Part shown: piece after piece, positions 1 through 8,824 of the stretch
How the letters are laid out: each line of letters starts with the position of its first letter
Position numbering within the stretch: the stretch's first letter is position 1
Assembly: GCA_903844665.1 (NCBI GenBank)
Contig: CAIMUS010000010.1
Coordinates: 1 to 39,208 of the forward strand
Length of the DNA stretch: 39,208 bases
Direction: 5' to 3'
Source: an uncultured Pseudomonadota bacterium
Lineage (GTDB): Bacteria; Pseudomonadota; Gammaproteobacteria; Competibacterales; Competibacteraceae
Program-made: the position numbers and the translations under genes
The notes under the pieces: generated by a model
Told to the model about the DNA's origin: nothing
What the model saw: only the letters and a program-made list of their open reading frames with translations
The model's database searches: none

Positions 1-97
1 ACGTGCAACCCGGACAACACACCCCGTTGGGCCAGCGTATCCGTCTGACTTCTTCGTAACATTTTTCTTCATCGATGAGGTTGTTGAGGCGGCACAT
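1..97 (-). pseudogene. Decayed N-terminus of an IS1595-like transposase (partial)
   Basis: Reading the minus strand from an ATG at 97 gives a peptide beginning MCRLNNLIDEEKCYEEV and continuing with RRIRWPNGV. This resembles the start of IS1595/ISXO2-family transposases, in which a RWP(N/D)GVxCPxC zinc-ribbon motif follows. Here the expected Cys-Pro-Gly-Cys-Thr is present only in another frame, because about two bases appear to be missing after the GV codons. The open frame also runs off the window at base 1. I read it as a frameshifted relic. The family call rests on one short motif, so confidence is moderate. Confidence 0.4.
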
Positions 98-170
98 GGC
101 GGACAGGCACAGAGTGGACGAAGTTCGAATTTTATCATGTCATCAAAACCCAATATGAGCCTTGCGTGTT

Positions 171-383
171 TCAAGTTTCCTTGTCTGCTATCTGTTCATT
201 ATGCTTTGTTGCCATGGCAAATACTTCGTCAACACTTTTGTCTTGCCAAAGCATCTGCTGCCATTCAGTGTAATCAAACGACTCACGGCTTATTAAAACA
301 ATAAATCTTTCCGCTTCAACAGGCCCCAAGCGCTCCCGTAGAGCCTGTATCCCCTCATGACGAATCAGGGTATCGCTTCTCAT
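171..383 (-). CDS. Small partner protein of a PIN-domain toxin (putative antitoxin)
   Basis: A 70-aa acidic protein whose ATG overlaps the stop of the upstream PIN gene by four bases (ATGA), so the two are translationally coupled, toxin gene first. A second pair with the same order, overlap and kind of partner lies at 38313-38962. Both partners share features such as 'IRQ/IRH', a central 'EATRF/EAERF' and a late 'DEVF'. I infer an antitoxin role from this genomic pairing. No DNA-binding motif is obvious, and the function is not recognised from sequence alone. Confidence 0.6.
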   Translation of the reverse strand: MRSDTLIRHEGIQALRERLGPVEAERFIVLISRESFDYTEWQQMLWQDKSVDEVFAMATKHNEQIADKET

Positions 384-826
384 CGGCTGTTCTCCATAAG
401 AATCGCAAAGTCTATCGGATTGACAGTTTTTATTTCCGGCAATGACTGGGCTTTTTTTAAAAGCGTACGATCAGTGGTGAGGAAATAATCACATTCAGCT
501 TCAACAGCACAAGCCACATGCAAGGCGTCTTTGGATTTGATGCCGGTGTTGGTTGTGATAGTGGCGCCACGCTCACGAATACTGTCCAAAGCGGGGATGT
601 AATGTTTTGACAGTGTTTTCCACTCGGCGATGGCTTCACGGTGATCAGGATACGGATTGGCGCTGTTTTCGTAATCCAGCATGAATGACCAAACCAGTGC
701 CAGCTTACCATCGAGAACGGCGCTTTGAATATATAGCTTGGCCTCGGTCTCCAATTTGATGCGAGCGGCGGTTTGGCTGTCATAAGGCCGATTAAAACAA
801 CACATGTCAAGATAGATTTTCATCAT
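380..826 (-). CDS. PIN-domain protein, probable toxin ribonuclease
   Basis: A 148-aa protein starting MMKIYLDMCCFNRPYD, a variant of the N-terminal PIN strand in which an Asp follows a hydrophobic strand. The later part has 'KSKDALHVACAVEAECDYFLTTD', the usual PIN arrangement of a D-A-(L)-H helix and a terminal TTD acid. PIN proteins are Mg2+-dependent ribonucleases, usually VapC-like toxins. The four-base overlap with the 70-aa downstream gene supports a toxin/partner operon. It is paralogous in layout to 38313-38753, with the same YLD-C-RPYD start. Confidence 0.75.
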   Translation of the reverse strand: MMKIYLDMCCFNRPYDSQTAARIKLETEAKLYIQSAVLDGKLALVWSFMLDYENSANPYPDHREAIAEWKTLSKHYIPALDSIRERGATITTNTGIKSKDALHVACAVEAECDYFLTTDRTLLKKAQSLPEIKTVNPIDFAILMENSR

Positions 827-891
827 CCCAATGGTCTATTTCTAGCCGGGGAATATTCGATTGCGAAGAACGGCTGGGTACGGTGAGGCGC

Positions 892-945
892 GACCCGCAC
901 CCACGACCTTGCGGGCGCGGGTCGGGTGGAGTGCAATGTTAGGCA
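892..945 (-). other. attC-like half site behind the truncated secreted-protein gene
   Basis: On the minus strand the sequence GTGCCTAAC starts here and supplies the TAA stop of the upstream ORF (939-941), the usual relation between a cassette gene and its attC R'' box. It is followed by a stem with GACCCGC (892-898) pairing to GCGGGTC (917-923). A matching GTTRRRY box on the far side was not found, so this is a degenerate or truncated site at best. Confidence 0.4.
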
Positions 946-1250
946 CGGCATAAGCCAAATGCCGTAGGATGTGCCGACGAAGGAGGCGCATCAATCGAGT
1001 CACCATCCCAGGAGTTGGGGGAAATGAATCCCCATCCAAAGTTTGCGAAAGATGGATTTCCACTCGTATCAGTGGCAGAAATAAAGCCCCCAGGATTGCC
1101 GCCACTGGCGCTAAAGACCGGGGCGGTGGCACCCACGGTGGTCGTCCACCCCTTGATTGAACTATCAAAACCACTGTAAAGCGAGGGTTGACCGATAGCA
1201 GGATAAGCGAATAGCAACGTACTGAGTAACATGATGCTATGACGTTTCAT
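939..1250 (-). CDS. Short secreted protein, truncated cassette gene
   Basis: A 103-aa product with a clear Sec signal peptide (charged MKRHS, hydrophobic core, cleavage near IGQ-PS). A Gly/Ser/Thr-rich stretch, 'FDSSIKGWTTTV...SGGNPGGFISATD', follows. That stretch resembles the start of laminin-B-like domains seen in many exported PEP-CTERM-type proteins. The domain stops early, and the last ~15 residues look like read-through of repeat DNA ending in the TAA of an attC-like box. An AAGGAG ribosome site lies 7 nt before the ATG. It is probably a cassette-borne, truncated gene, and whether a stable protein is made is doubtful. Confidence 0.45.
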   Translation of the reverse strand: MKRHSIMLLSTLLFAYPAIGQPSLYSGFDSSIKGWTTTVGATAPVFSASGGNPGGFISATDTSGNPSFANFGWGFISPNSWDGDSIDAPPSSAHPTAFGLCRA

Positions 1251-1320
1251 TGTTCATCTCCTTCTTTATCGATTGCCGCAGATTGATTTTGTTTAGATGT
1301 TGGCAGCGCGGCCCCACCAA

Positions 1321-1380
1321 CGCCTAACGATGAGCATCAGCCGCGCGCGTAGCGCGTCGGCTGCATGCGTTTGTTAGGGC
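1321..1380 (-). other. attC-like integron recombination site
   Basis: A 60-bp imperfect palindrome. Read on the minus strand it begins GCCCTAAC and ends GTTAGGCG, matching the inverse-core and core boxes (RYYYAAC and GTTRRRY). Between them is an interrupted stem: GCAGCCG pairs with CGGCTG, and CGCGC with GCGCG, around a small loop. Length and box positions fit short attC sites. It lies just after the AbrB/PIN module and just before the secreted-protein ORF, the spacing expected between two cassettes facing the minus strand. No integrase gene is in the window, so this would be an attC cluster without integrase. Confidence 0.65.
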
Positions 1381-1450
1381 TATCGCGGTTCCAGGAAATC
1401 CGCCACTTCCGAACCGCTGCCCTACCTTGAATATAGTAAAGCAACTCCAC

Positions 1451-1490
1451 TTTGCCATAGTCAGCGCCTAAAAATGACCCCTTTTTATAT
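1451..1490. repeat. Dispersed repeat with TGACCCCTTTTT end, copy 1
   Basis: The stretch TTTGCCATAGTCAGCGCCTA followed by AAAATGACCCCTTTTT matches 2334-2376 apart from a small indel and substitutions. Repeats ending in this motif often flank REP-associated transposases in gammaproteobacteria (recalled, not checked). No transposase is present here. Confidence 0.6.
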
Positions 1491-1515
1491 ATTATCACCT
1501 GCCAACTTCGGGGAC

Positions 1516-1911
1516 TTATTTCGGTCCCACTTTTTTGTTCAAGTCGGCATCGAAACTGAATACCTGCCAGTCCCTCTTTTCGGCGATGGTCCAGACCAAG
1601 GCATCGACGATGCTGAGGTTTGTGCTGGCGAATCGTAGTAAGGCATCCTGAAGGACAATGCGGTTTTCGCATTCAACACCCTGGAAGCTCAATATCCCGA
1701 GTAGCTTTTCGGCGATTTCCGTCCGTGGCACCCGATAAAACTTCAGCAGCACAAACACGCATTCGGCCAACACGCTTTCCGGGATATAGGCCGTTTGGTT
1801 CCCACTTTTCAGTCCGGCCATGAATTCGGAAGCCCGCGCGAAATGTTCCGGGTGATCGGCCAGCAAGTAGCGCAGGATGACATTGGTATCAACCACCCGG
1901 ATGGTCTTCAT
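1516..1911 (-). CDS. vapC: VapC-type PIN-domain toxin
   Basis: A 131-aa PIN protein starting MKTIRVVDTNVILRYLLADH. It has the N-terminal catalytic Asp in VVDTNV, a Glu in 'LAECVFVL', an Asp in 'SIVDALV', and a closing acid in 'FSFDADLNKK'. All four acidic positions of the PIN nuclease are visible. The ATG at 1911 is chosen because it opens the conserved strand and overlaps the end of the AbrB gene by 23 bases. The gene sits in cassette-like DNA, with the attC-like site 136 bp downstream. Toxin-antitoxin modules are frequent integron cargo. Confidence 0.85.
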   Translation of the reverse strand: MKTIRVVDTNVILRYLLADHPEHFARASEFMAGLKSGNQTAYIPESVLAECVFVLLKFYRVPRTEIAEKLLGILSFQGVECENRIVLQDALLRFASTNLSIVDALVWTIAEKRDWQVFSFDADLNKKVGPK

Positions 1912-2131
1912 CCGCAACCTCGCTCCATATCTGCTCGCGGATGGTTTCCAGCGGGACGTATTGCCCGGCATAGCGTTTGAGGCTGCCGGCCAATTCGGGC
2001 AGGGATTCGAGCCGGACGACATCGTCTTCGACCACGAAGCAAACCGTATCGCCCCGCAGCATTTCCCGGATCGATGGGGGCAGGGTGATTTGGCCCTGCG
2101 GCGAAATGTGAGCTGTTTCTTCCAAGTGCAT
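1889..2131 (-). CDS. vapB: AbrB/MazE-type antitoxin
   Basis: An 80-aa protein with an N-terminal swapped-hairpin AbrB motif, 'HISPQGQITLPPSIREML', and a C-terminal tail rich in Glu/Asp and aromatics that would wrap the toxin. It precedes and overlaps the PIN gene, the standard VapBC order. Such proteins neutralise the PIN ribonuclease and repress their own promoter, so regulation is probably autogenous. Confidence 0.85.
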   Translation of the reverse strand: MHLEETAHISPQGQITLPPSIREMLRGDTVCFVVEDDVVRLESLPELAGSLKRYAGQYVPLETIREQIWSEVADEDHPGG

Positions 2132-2164
2132 AGTGTTGACCTGTTCAAATGCTGCTTCTGAATA

Positions 2165-2225
2165 GGGCCGTTGGGCAGGTTCGCCGGTTCCCCGGCGTAA
2201 CCCGCCCTTGCATTAGGTTACTCCC
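2165..2225. repeat. Imperfect hairpin upstream of the AbrB gene
   Basis: An interrupted stem, GGGCAGGTTCGCCGG pairing with CCGGCGTAACCCGCCC, lies around 2171-2210, followed by TTGCATTAGGTTA. The bulged stem is reminiscent of attC or REP structures, but the flanking boxes do not fit attC well. It may hold the module's promoter side. Confidence 0.35.
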
Positions 2226-2333
2226 TTCTCGCTGTAAAGACGGCCCAGATTCAGCACAGTGCGCTAAGCGCGGAGCCGCACGATTAGTATCTTGCAGGTG
2301 CGGGTCGGGTGGAGCGTAGCAAAGTAGCTCCTC

Positions 2334-2376
2334 TTTGCCACAGTCAGCACCTAAAAAGGTGTCTGACCCCTTTTTT
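2334..2376. repeat. Dispersed repeat with TGACCCCTTTTT end, copy 2
   Basis: Second copy of the 1451-1490 repeat. It contains a small CACCT/AGGTG hairpin (2348-2361) and ends in a T-run. Confidence 0.6.
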
Positions 2377-2396
2377 TCTTTCCTTTTTTTCTTTCA

Positions 2397-2418
2397 CTTT
2401 CCCTTCGGCAAGGGAAAG
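2397..2418. repeat. Nine-base-pair perfect hairpin downstream of mutB
   Basis: CTTTCCCTT, a four-base loop CGGC, and AAGGGAAAG form a perfect stem 31 bp after the mutB stop. In the mutB direction it is followed by A-rich, not T-rich, sequence. It is therefore not a standard intrinsic terminator for mutB, though it could still stabilise the 3' end. The T-runs on its left flank face the other way. Confidence 0.5.
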
Positions 2419-2448
2419 GGTCAAGGGGAGGATCATCAAAACAACGGA

Positions 2449-4629
2449 TCAGGCCGCCAACCGCTCGTTCAGCTCGTCCAGCACCTTCTGGGCGGCCACC
2501 GGGATCACCGTGCCCGGCCCGAAGATGGCGGCGGCGCCGTGGGTCTTGAGGTAGTCATAGTCCTGGGCGGGGATCACGCCGCCCACCACCACCATAATAT
2601 CCTCCCGGCCCAGTTTCCCCAGTTCTGCCACCAACTGTGGCACCAAGGTCTTGTGGCCGGCGGCCAGCGAGCTGACGCCGATCACATGCACGTCGTTTTC
2701 CACCGCCTGGCGGGCCACTTCGTCGGGCGTCTGGAACAGGGCGCCGATATCCACATCGAAGCCCAGATCGGCGAACGCGGTGGCGATCACCTTGGCGCCC
2801 CGGTCGTGGCCGTCCTGCCCCATCTTGGCGACCAGAATGCGGGGGCGACGACCCTCGCGTTCCTCGAAGTCGTCCGCCATCCGCCGGACGATGGCCACTT
2901 CCTGGTCCTCACCGAAGGCGCTGCCGTACACCCCGGAGATGGAGCGGATGACCGCCTTGTGGCGGCCGGTCACCTTCTCGATGGCGTCGGAGATCTCACC
3001 CAGGCTGGCCCGCGCCCGCGCCGCTTCGACGGCTTTTTCGAGCAGATTGCCCGAGCCGCTGGAGGCGCTTTCTGTGATGGCGTTCAGCGCCGCCCGCACC
3101 TTGGCCTCGTCGCGCCCGACGCGCAACTGCTGCAGCCGCCTAAGCTGCGCCTCCCGCACCGCCGTATTGTCGATGTCCAGGATTTCCAGCGGTTCCTCCT
3201 TGCTCAGACGGTACTTGTTGACGCCGACGATGGTCTCCTGGGCCGAGTCGATGTAGGCTTGGCGGCGGGCGGCGGCCTCCTCGATGCGCATCTTGGGCAG
3301 ACCGGTTTCGATGGCCTTGGCCATGCCGCCCAGACTCTCGACCTCCTGAATATGGCTCCAGGCCCGTTTCAGCAGGGCATCCGTCAGGGCCTCGACGAAA
3401 TAGGAACCACCCCAGGGATCGATGACCTTGCAGAGGCCGGTTTCATCCTGCAAGTAAAGCTGGGTGTTGCGGGCGATGCGGGCCGAAAAGTCGGTCGGCA
3501 GGGCGATGGCCTCGTCCAGCGCGTTGGTATGCAGCGACTGGGTATGACCCAGCACGGCGGCCATCGCTTCCACGCAGGTGCGGGTGACATTATTGAACGG
3601 ATCCTGCTCGGTCAGGCTCCAGCCGGAAGTCTGGCAGTGGGTGCGCAAGGCCATCGAGCGCTCTTCCTTGGGATTGAACTGCTTGATGATCTTGGCCCAC
3701 AGCAGCCGTCCGGCCCGCATCTTGGCCACTTCCATGAAGTAGTTCATGCCGATGGCCCAGAAGAACGACAGCCGGGGGGCGAAGGCATCGATATCCATGC
3801 CTGCTTTGAGGCCGGTGCGGACATATTCCAGCCCGTCCGCCAGGGTATAGCCCAGTTCCAAATCGGCGGTGGCGCCGGCTTCCTGCATGTGATAGCCGGA
3901 AATGCTGATGCTGTTGAAACGGGGCATTTCCTGGGCGGTGTAGGCGAAGATATCGCCGATGATGCGCATCGAGGGTTCCGGCGGATAGATATAGGTGTTG
4001 CGCACCATATATTCCTTGAGGATATCGTTCTGGATGGTGCCGGTCAGTTGGGCGTGCGGCACGCCCTGCTCCTCGGCGGCCACGATATAGAAGGCCATCA
4101 CCGGCAGCACCGCGCCGTTCATGGTCATGGAGACCGACATCTTATCCAGCGGAATCCCGTCGAACAGGATCTTCGCGTCCAGGATCGAGTCGATGGCCAC
4201 GCCCGCCTTGCCGACATCGCCGACCACGCGCGGATGATCCGAGTCGTAGCCGCGATGGGTGGCCAGATCGAAGGCGATGGACAGGCCCTTCTGCCCGGCG
4301 GCCAGATTACGGCGGTAGAAGGCGTTGCTCTCCTCGGCGGTGGAGAAGCCGGCATACTGGCGCACCGTCCAGGGGCGCATGACATACATGGCCGGATAGG
4401 GGCCGCGCAGAAAGGGCGGAATGCCGGCCAGATAGCCCAGATGCTCCAGGTTCTTGATATCGTCCCAGGTGTACAGGGGTTTGATATCGATCTGCTCCAT
4501 GGTCCTGAAAACCAGTTCCTCCAGCGATTTCCCCGTGGCCTGTTCGACCGCCGCGCGCCATTGTTCGAAGCTGGCCGGGGTGAAGTCCTGGCCGTAATCC
4601 ATGTGGGTGAAATCCGGTGTTTTGCTCAT
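2449..4629 (-). CDS. mutB: Methylmalonyl-CoA mutase, large catalytic subunit
   Basis: A 726-aa cytoplasmic B12 enzyme that interconverts succinyl-CoA and (R)-methylmalonyl-CoA. The N-terminal two thirds form the substrate TIM barrel, with conserved '[18 protein letters not shown]', '[17 protein letters not shown]' and '[11 protein letters not shown]'. The last ~130 residues are the cobalamin domain with the base-off ligand motif DGHDRG in '[15 protein letters not shown]'. Length fits the family. The ATG at 4629 is chosen because it overlaps the mutA stop by four bases (ATGA). It forms an obligate heterodimer with MutA, and the pair links propionyl-CoA metabolism to the TCA cycle. The chaperone gene meaB and the epimerase gene are not in the window. 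Confidence 0.97.
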   Translation of the reverse strand: MSKTPDFTHMDYGQDFTPASFEQWRAAVEQATGKSLEELVFRTMEQIDIKPLYTWDDIKNLEHLGYLAGIPPFLRGPYPAMYVMRPWTVRQYAGFSTAEESNAFYRRNLAAGQKGLSIAFDLATHRGYDSDHPRVVGDVGKAGVAIDSILDAKILFDGIPLDKMSVSMTMNGAVLPVMAFYIVAAEEQGVPHAQLTGTIQNDILKEYMVRNTYIYPPEPSMRIIGDIFAYTAQEMPRFNSISISGYHMQEAGATADLELGYTLADGLEYVRTGLKAGMDIDAFAPRLSFFWAIGMNYFMEVAKMRAGRLLWAKIIKQFNPKEERSMALRTHCQTSGWSLTEQDPFNNVTRTCVEAMAAVLGHTQSLHTNALDEAIALPTDFSARIARNTQLYLQDETGLCKVIDPWGGSYFVEALTDALLKRAWSHIQEVESLGGMAKAIETGLPKMRIEEAAARRQAYIDSAQETIVGVNKYRLSKEEPLEILDIDNTAVREAQLRRLQQLRVGRDEAKVRAALNAITESASSGSGNLLEKAVEAARARASLGEISDAIEKVTGRHKAVIRSISGVYGSAFGEDQEVAIVRRMADDFEEREGRRPRILVAKMGQDGHDRGAKVIATAFADLGFDVDIGALFQTPDEVARQAVENDVHVIGVSSLAAGHKTLVPQLVAELGKLGREDIMVVVGGVIPAQDYDYLKTHGAAAIFGPGTVIPVAAQKVLDELNERLAA

Positions 4630-6785
4630 GATACGACCCCCGTTTTCTTTTGCAGATTGAGCAACAGTTCGTGGCAATTGGCGCCCAGATAGACGAAGTT
4701 ATCCACGCCGGCGGCTTTCAATGCCTCCACCTGAGCGGCCGGATAGCCGGCTACCAGCACGGTGATATCCGGCCGGGCGGCCTTGAGTTTCTTAACCAGA
4801 GGCGGCGCCAGCTCGGGATAGGTCGAATCGGTGGAGCAGATCACCACGATCGGCGCCTCGGCGGCCAACGCCGCCTGGGCGGCGGCATCGGCATCGGCGA
4901 AACCGTCGGGATCGATGACCTCGAAACCGCCGACTTCCAGGAAGCCGCGGGCGAAATCGGCGCGCCCCTTGTGCTGGGACAGCGGTCCCATGTTGGCCAG
5001 GAAAATTTTGGCCCTGGAGCCGGTGCGGGCGGCATAGCTCTCCGCCGCTTCCCGCAACCGCTCGAAGGGGACGGCGCCCCGCTGAATGCAGACGGGATAG
5101 ACTTCGGGACCGGCGCTGTCGCCGGCGCGCAGGGTCCGGGCGATCTCGCCCAGAGTCGCGCCATTGCCCGCCGCTTGAATCGCCGCATCGATAATTCCAG
5201 CGCCGGCTTTGGCCAGCGCCTCCAGCGCCGCCTGGCGCTTACCGGAATCGGCGGCAGCCCGTTGCCGGGCCAGGGCGGCGGTGCGTTCCTGTTGCAGCGC
5301 CTGGGCGTCGACCGGCGCAACCTCCAGCGGTTTTTCCTTAAGGTTGGCGTACATATTGGCGCCCACGAAGACATCCCTGCGGCGGGCCAGATTGGCGGCC
5401 CGCTGGGCAGCGACTTCCGCGACCTGAGTCTGCGGCAAACCGGCCTGCAGGGACTTGTACATACCACCCTGCTGCTCCACCTGCTGCAACAGGCTCCAGG
5501 CTTTGCGGGCGACCGCGTCGGTCAGCCATTCCACATACCAGGAACCACCCGCCGGGTCGATGGTGCGCGGGATATTGCACTCTTCCCTCAGGATGGTATG
5601 AACATTGCGAGCGATTCGGCGGGAGAATTCGTCCGGGGTGCGAATCACTTCGTCGAATGGCGCTATGTGCAGACTGTCGACACCACCCACCACGCCAGCG
5701 AAGGCTTCGACGGTGGCGCGCAGCATGTTCACATAAGGATCGAGCGCGGTCTTGTTCCAGGCCGAGCTGCGGGCGTGGATGCTCATCTTCTGCGCCTGAG
5801 CATCGCCGTCGAAAGCGGCCACGATCTTCGCCCACAACATCCGGGCGGCGCGCAGACCGGCGACTTCCATAAAGAAATTGGAGCCGATGGAGCAATTGAA
5901 GCGAAGCCGCGGCGCGACCGCATTCACCTCCAGGCCGCGCGCCTGCATGGCCCGCAGATAGTCCACCGCCGTCGCCAGGGCGAAAGCCAGTTCCTGGACG
6001 ACCGTGCCGCCACCGTCATGATAGGGCTGGCTTTGCACCGCGATGGTCTGTAAGCCGGGGGCATTGACCCCCGTCCAGGCGGTCAGCCGGGCCATGCTGT
6101 CGTAGATCCGCTCCAGCGGCCGGGGCAGGCTGCCTTCACGGGCGAGCGCGCCCAGCGGATCCATGCCGATGCAGCCCCGCAGTTTGGCCGGCGCGACGCC
6201 ACGCTGTTTGGCCAGCGCCAGCAGCAGCGCCGCCATGGGCACAGCCGTGGTGCTGGCCTGAATGAAAAGCGGGGTCTGTTCGAGGTCGATGCCGGCGAGC
6301 GCCTGCTCCAGATCGGCCAGGCTGGAAATGGATACGCCGCCCTGACCGATGGCGTCGGCCTCGGACTGATCGGCATCCACGCCTAAGCGGGTGGGACGGT
6401 CCAGCACCAGGTTGACGGCATTCTGGCCGCGTTCCAGATCGGCGCGCAGCGCCTGGTTGAAGGCTTCCGGGGCGCCGTAGGGCAGTTCCTGGCAGACGTC
6501 CCAGGGGTTGCCGACATAGCCCAGCAATTCGGCGGCGCGCGCGAAGGGCGCGAAGCCGGGAAGGGTATCGAATTGGGGCAGATCCTTACAGTCTTCCAGG
6601 CGGTACAGGGGTTGCAGGTCGATCCCCTCGTAGGTGCGGGTGACGAGCTTCTTGTCGAAGGGCGCCCCTTTTAGGGCCTTGTCGATGGCTTTGCGCCATG
6701 CCTCATAGGTAGGCGCGGGAAAATCGCCAAACAGGGGACCGGTTTCCTCCCCCGCGGGTTGGGTTGCATAGGGTTCGTTGGCCAT
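4626..6785 (-). CDS. mutA: Methylmalonyl-CoA mutase, small subunit
   Basis: A 719-aa paralogue of MutB with the same barrel layout ('[18 protein letters not shown]', '[18 protein letters not shown]', '[17 protein letters not shown]'). At the position of the B12 ligand it reads '[18 protein letters not shown]', so the DxHxxG histidine motif of the catalytic subunit is absent. That is normal for the structural, non-cobalamin-binding subunit. At 719 aa it is somewhat longer than many small subunits (I recall about 620-640). It is first in the mutA-mutB pair and overlaps mutB by four bases. The C-terminus '[13 protein letters not shown]' is typical. Confidence 0.93.
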   Translation of the reverse strand: MANEPYATQPAGEETGPLFGDFPAPTYEAWRKAIDKALKGAPFDKKLVTRTYEGIDLQPLYRLEDCKDLPQFDTLPGFAPFARAAELLGYVGNPWDVCQELPYGAPEAFNQALRADLERGQNAVNLVLDRPTRLGVDADQSEADAIGQGGVSISSLADLEQALAGIDLEQTPLFIQASTTAVPMAALLLALAKQRGVAPAKLRGCIGMDPLGALAREGSLPRPLERIYDSMARLTAWTGVNAPGLQTIAVQSQPYHDGGGTVVQELAFALATAVDYLRAMQARGLEVNAVAPRLRFNCSIGSNFFMEVAGLRAARMLWAKIVAAFDGDAQAQKMSIHARSSAWNKTALDPYVNMLRATVEAFAGVVGGVDSLHIAPFDEVIRTPDEFSRRIARNVHTILREECNIPRTIDPAGGSWYVEWLTDAVARKAWSLLQQVEQQGGMYKSLQAGLPQTQVAEVAAQRAANLARRRDVFVGANMYANLKEKPLEVAPVDAQALQQERTAALARQRAAADSGKRQAALEALAKAGAGIIDAAIQAAGNGATLGEIARTLRAGDSAGPEVYPVCIQRGAVPFERLREAAESYAARTGSRAKIFLANMGPLSQHKGRADFARGFLEVGGFEVIDPDGFADADAAAQAALAAEAPIVVICSTDSTYPELAPPLVKKLKAARPDITVLVAGYPAAQVEALKAAGVDNFVYLGANCHELLLNLQKKTGVVS

Positions 6786-7212
6786 ACCTGATCCTCGGAT
6801 TCGTTTGCTTTTAGAGACATCGTCCCGTCAGGGAGATAGTCAGAGAGATACGTGAGTCGCAATACATAACCTGCAGGCCGCTCCCTGGATGCGCAGGGTA
6901 GGAAGTCGTGGGGTGCAGCGCTGCACCCCGGTGGGGCGCCGCGTTGCAATAGTATAGTCAATTTGGGTGGATACGTCTTGATTCCTATGGCTTTTGTAGT
7001 GGACATAACTCAGGTGTATGCTCACTCTCGCGAAAAGAAGTGTCGGCGGTCACCCGGTTGTTCGCGAGTCCGTAGGGCAGAATAAGCCGTCAGGCTGTAT
7101 TCCGTCACCTGATTGCGGTACCTTTGCATACTACGCGGTCTAGAAGCGCGCTCGACTGGTCACGCCAATTTCAATGCTACCGTGGTCCGATCCTTATGGT
7201 TAGGAGGGCAAT
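6786..7212. other. Gap upstream of mutA with a 20-bp perfect palindrome
   Basis: This 427-bp stretch lies between the divergently transcribed mutA and the small membrane-protein gene and must carry both promoters. I see no convincing gene in it. It contains the perfect palindrome GGGGTGCAGCGCTGCACCCC (6910-6929). That could be an operator for a dimeric regulator, or a relative of the GC-rich dispersed repeats found elsewhere in the window. No riboswitch was recognised. Confidence 0.4.
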
Positions 7213-7578
7213 GTGAAGATAAGGCATTATTTATTACTTATTCTGACCCTGCTGAGCGTCGCCTTCCTCCAGCCCCTGATACTGCTGCTGGGGGGCATTA
7301 CGCTGCTGGGCGGGGTGATCGCCTTTATCTATGCCGATATGCCGCCGGAAAGTCAGCGTGCCTGGGAACTGAGGATTACGGGCTTATTCAAGCAACTGCA
7401 GTTAGCGCTGAGCAGGCAACCGCAACCCCCGGATGCCACCGGCAACCAGCGCCAGCCGCTGGACAATCCAGGGCGGCGGGAACTCATGAAGCGGCTGGAG
7501 GCGGAGATCGATGACGCCGGCGCCGCGACCGCAAGCAAGCCGCCGAACGGTAACTCCCGTAATCGGCGTACCGGCTGA
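7213..7578 (+). CDS. Small membrane protein of unknown function
   Basis: A 121-aa protein starting with GTG. An AGGAGGG ribosome site lies 4 nt upstream, and the overlapping ATG at 7211 runs straight into a stop. The first ~42 residues are two close hydrophobic helices ('YLLLILTLLSVAFLQPLILLLGGITLLGGVIAFIYAD'). A hydrophilic tail rich in Pro, Gln and Arg follows and is predicted to lie in the cytoplasm. I do not recognise the family. It stands alone between mutA (divergent) and the crotonase gene, with GC-rich repeats behind it. Confidence 0.6.
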   Translation: MKIRHYLLLILTLLSVAFLQPLILLLGGITLLGGVIAFIYADMPPESQRAWELRITGLFKQLQLALSRQPQPPDATGNQRQPLDNPGRRELMKRLEAEIDDAGAATASKPPNGNSRNRRTG

Positions 7579-7620
7579 GGCATGCCGTCCGTGCTTGGCT
7601 ATGAGACCGGATTCGCGGTA

Positions 7621-7677
7621 GCCGGCGGGGACGCCGGCGCTTCCAGGCTGGCCGGCGGGGACGCCGGCGTTCCCAGG
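7621..7677. repeat. Tandem pair of a 27-bp GC-rich dispersed repeat
   Basis: Two units starting GCCGGCGGGGACGCCGGCG and ending in (C/T)TCCCAGG or TTCCAGG lie at 7621-7647 and 7651-7677. A third is at 32325-32351. Each unit contains the self-complementary GCCGGCG...CGCCGGC. They are extragenic and palindromic, like REP sequences. Confidence 0.8.
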
Positions 7678-7741
7678 AGGAAACCGGCCGGCTTTTACGC
7701 GCCTCGACCCGACCGGGTGTTCTCTCGTTAAATAACAAGTT

Positions 7742-8569
7742 ATGGTGATGTCGATGTCCGATCTACCGCAGTTGCAGGATGCTTCCCTGACCCTGGAAAA
7801 CCGGGTCGCCGTTCTGACCTTTCAGCGTGACGATGTGCGCAACGCCCTGACCGGCACGGCCTTGGTGACCGATATCGTCACCACTATCCAGTGGGCCAAT
7901 CGCGACGAGGCGGTTGCCGTGTTGATCCTGACCGGCGCCGGCAGCGCTTTCTCGGCCGGCGGTAATATCAAGGAAATGCGCGACCGTAGCGGTACCTTCG
8001 GCGGCACGACGCTGGAGATTCAGCGGCAATATCGGCAGGGGATTCAGAATATCCCGCTGGCGATGCACGGCGCCGAAATCCCGTTGCTCGCCGCCGTGAA
8101 CGGTCCGGCGGTCGGCGCCGGTTGCGATCTGGCCTGCATGTGCGATATCCGCATCGGCTCCACCCAGGCCGTGCTGGGGGAAACCTTTATCAATCTGGGG
8201 ATCATTCCCGGCGATGGCGGCGCCTGGTTTTTGCAGCGTCTGGTCGGGTATCAGCGGGCGGCGGAGCTGACTTTCACCGGGCGCCTGGTCAAAGCCGCCG
8301 AGGCCAGGGAAATCGGGCTGCTGCTGGAAGTGGTGGAACCGGCGGAATTGCTGCCCCGCGCCGGGGAACTGGCCGCCGCTATTGCCGCCAAACCGCCGCA
8401 GACCGTGCGTTTTACCAAACGCCTGCTGAAGCTGGCGCAGCGGCTGGAACTGCCCGATTTTCTCGATCTCTGCGCCTGTTTCCAGGCGCTGTGCCATCAC
8501 ACCGAAGATCATATCGAGGCAGTGAATGCGTTTCTGGAAAAGCGGGCGGGAAACTATAAGGGGAAATGA
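7742..8569 (+). CDS. Crotonase-superfamily (enoyl-CoA hydratase-like) protein
   Basis: A 275-aa crotonase-fold enzyme with the CoA/oxyanion-hole segments 'GSAFSAGGNIKEM' and 'GPAVGAGCDLACMCDIRIGS' and the helix 'LGIIPGDGGAWFLQRLVG'. Canonical hydratases carry Glu in GxxCE and in QPE. Here the matching positions are Asp (GCD) and Phe (ETF), so simple water addition is uncertain. The protein may act as an isomerase or on an unusual acyl-CoA. Starts at 7742, 7748 or 7754 are all possible and none has a clear ribosome site; the first is given. Proximity to mutAB suggests acyl-CoA metabolism, but they are not in one operon. Confidence 0.85.
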   Translation: MVMSMSDLPQLQDASLTLENRVAVLTFQRDDVRNALTGTALVTDIVTTIQWANRDEAVAVLILTGAGSAFSAGGNIKEMRDRSGTFGGTTLEIQRQYRQGIQNIPLAMHGAEIPLLAAVNGPAVGAGCDLACMCDIRIGSTQAVLGETFINLGIIPGDGGAWFLQRLVGYQRAAELTFTGRLVKAAEAREIGLLLEVVEPAELLPRAGELAAAIAAKPPQTVRFTKRLLKLAQRLELPDFLDLCACFQALCHHTEDHIEAVNAFLEKRAGNYKGK

Positions 8570-8577
8570 GATTGACG

Positions 8578-8671
8578 TAGGATGGGTAGAGCGGGGTCAA
8601 CGCGGAGCGAAACCCATCAGTGCCGGGCGGCGGGAATAATGATGGGTTTCGCTCCGCTCTACCCATCCTAC
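8578..8671. repeat. Long inverted repeat, dispersed palindromic element
   Basis: The left arm GTAGGATGGGTAGAGCGG and then GGAGCGAAACCCATCA are mirrored by TGATGGGTTTCGCTCC and CGCTCTACCCATCCTAC. The whole can fold into one long hairpin. It directly follows the crotonase gene stop, so it could act as a 3' structure. Similar palindromes are widespread in gammaproteobacterial genomes. Confidence 0.85.
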
Positions 8672-8824
8672 TCCTACTACTCCTACAACTACTGCGGGCT
8701 GTCAAGTAAATTGTAATCCGCTTAACATTATTGTGGTATCAGTGCGCTCTGGATGGTCCATAGCTTTCTACTACCTTGTCTCCTACCTGGCTAATTCGTT
8801 GAGCAAAATCAAGAGGACATTACG

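Noticed and set aside
842-1174. 110-aa ORF ending in 'VPNIALHPTRARKVVGAG'
   Set aside because: It reads across the attC-like half site and overlaps the better-supported signal-peptide ORF in another frame.
1337-1672. ORF ending NKRMQPTRYARG
   Set aside because: The tail is the translation of the attC-like palindrome, and the body overlaps the PIN gene end. Such endings are common annotation artefacts of cassette sites.
2397-2418. Hairpin as an intrinsic terminator for mutB
   Set aside because: In the mutB direction the stem is followed by A-rich, not T-rich, sequence, so the terminator signature is missing.
2335-4692. 785-aa plus-strand ORF opposite mutB
   Set aside because: It is the antisense shadow of a clear methylmalonyl-CoA mutase gene, rich in His/Gly/Gln as expected from a GC-rich reverse frame, with no recognisable domain.
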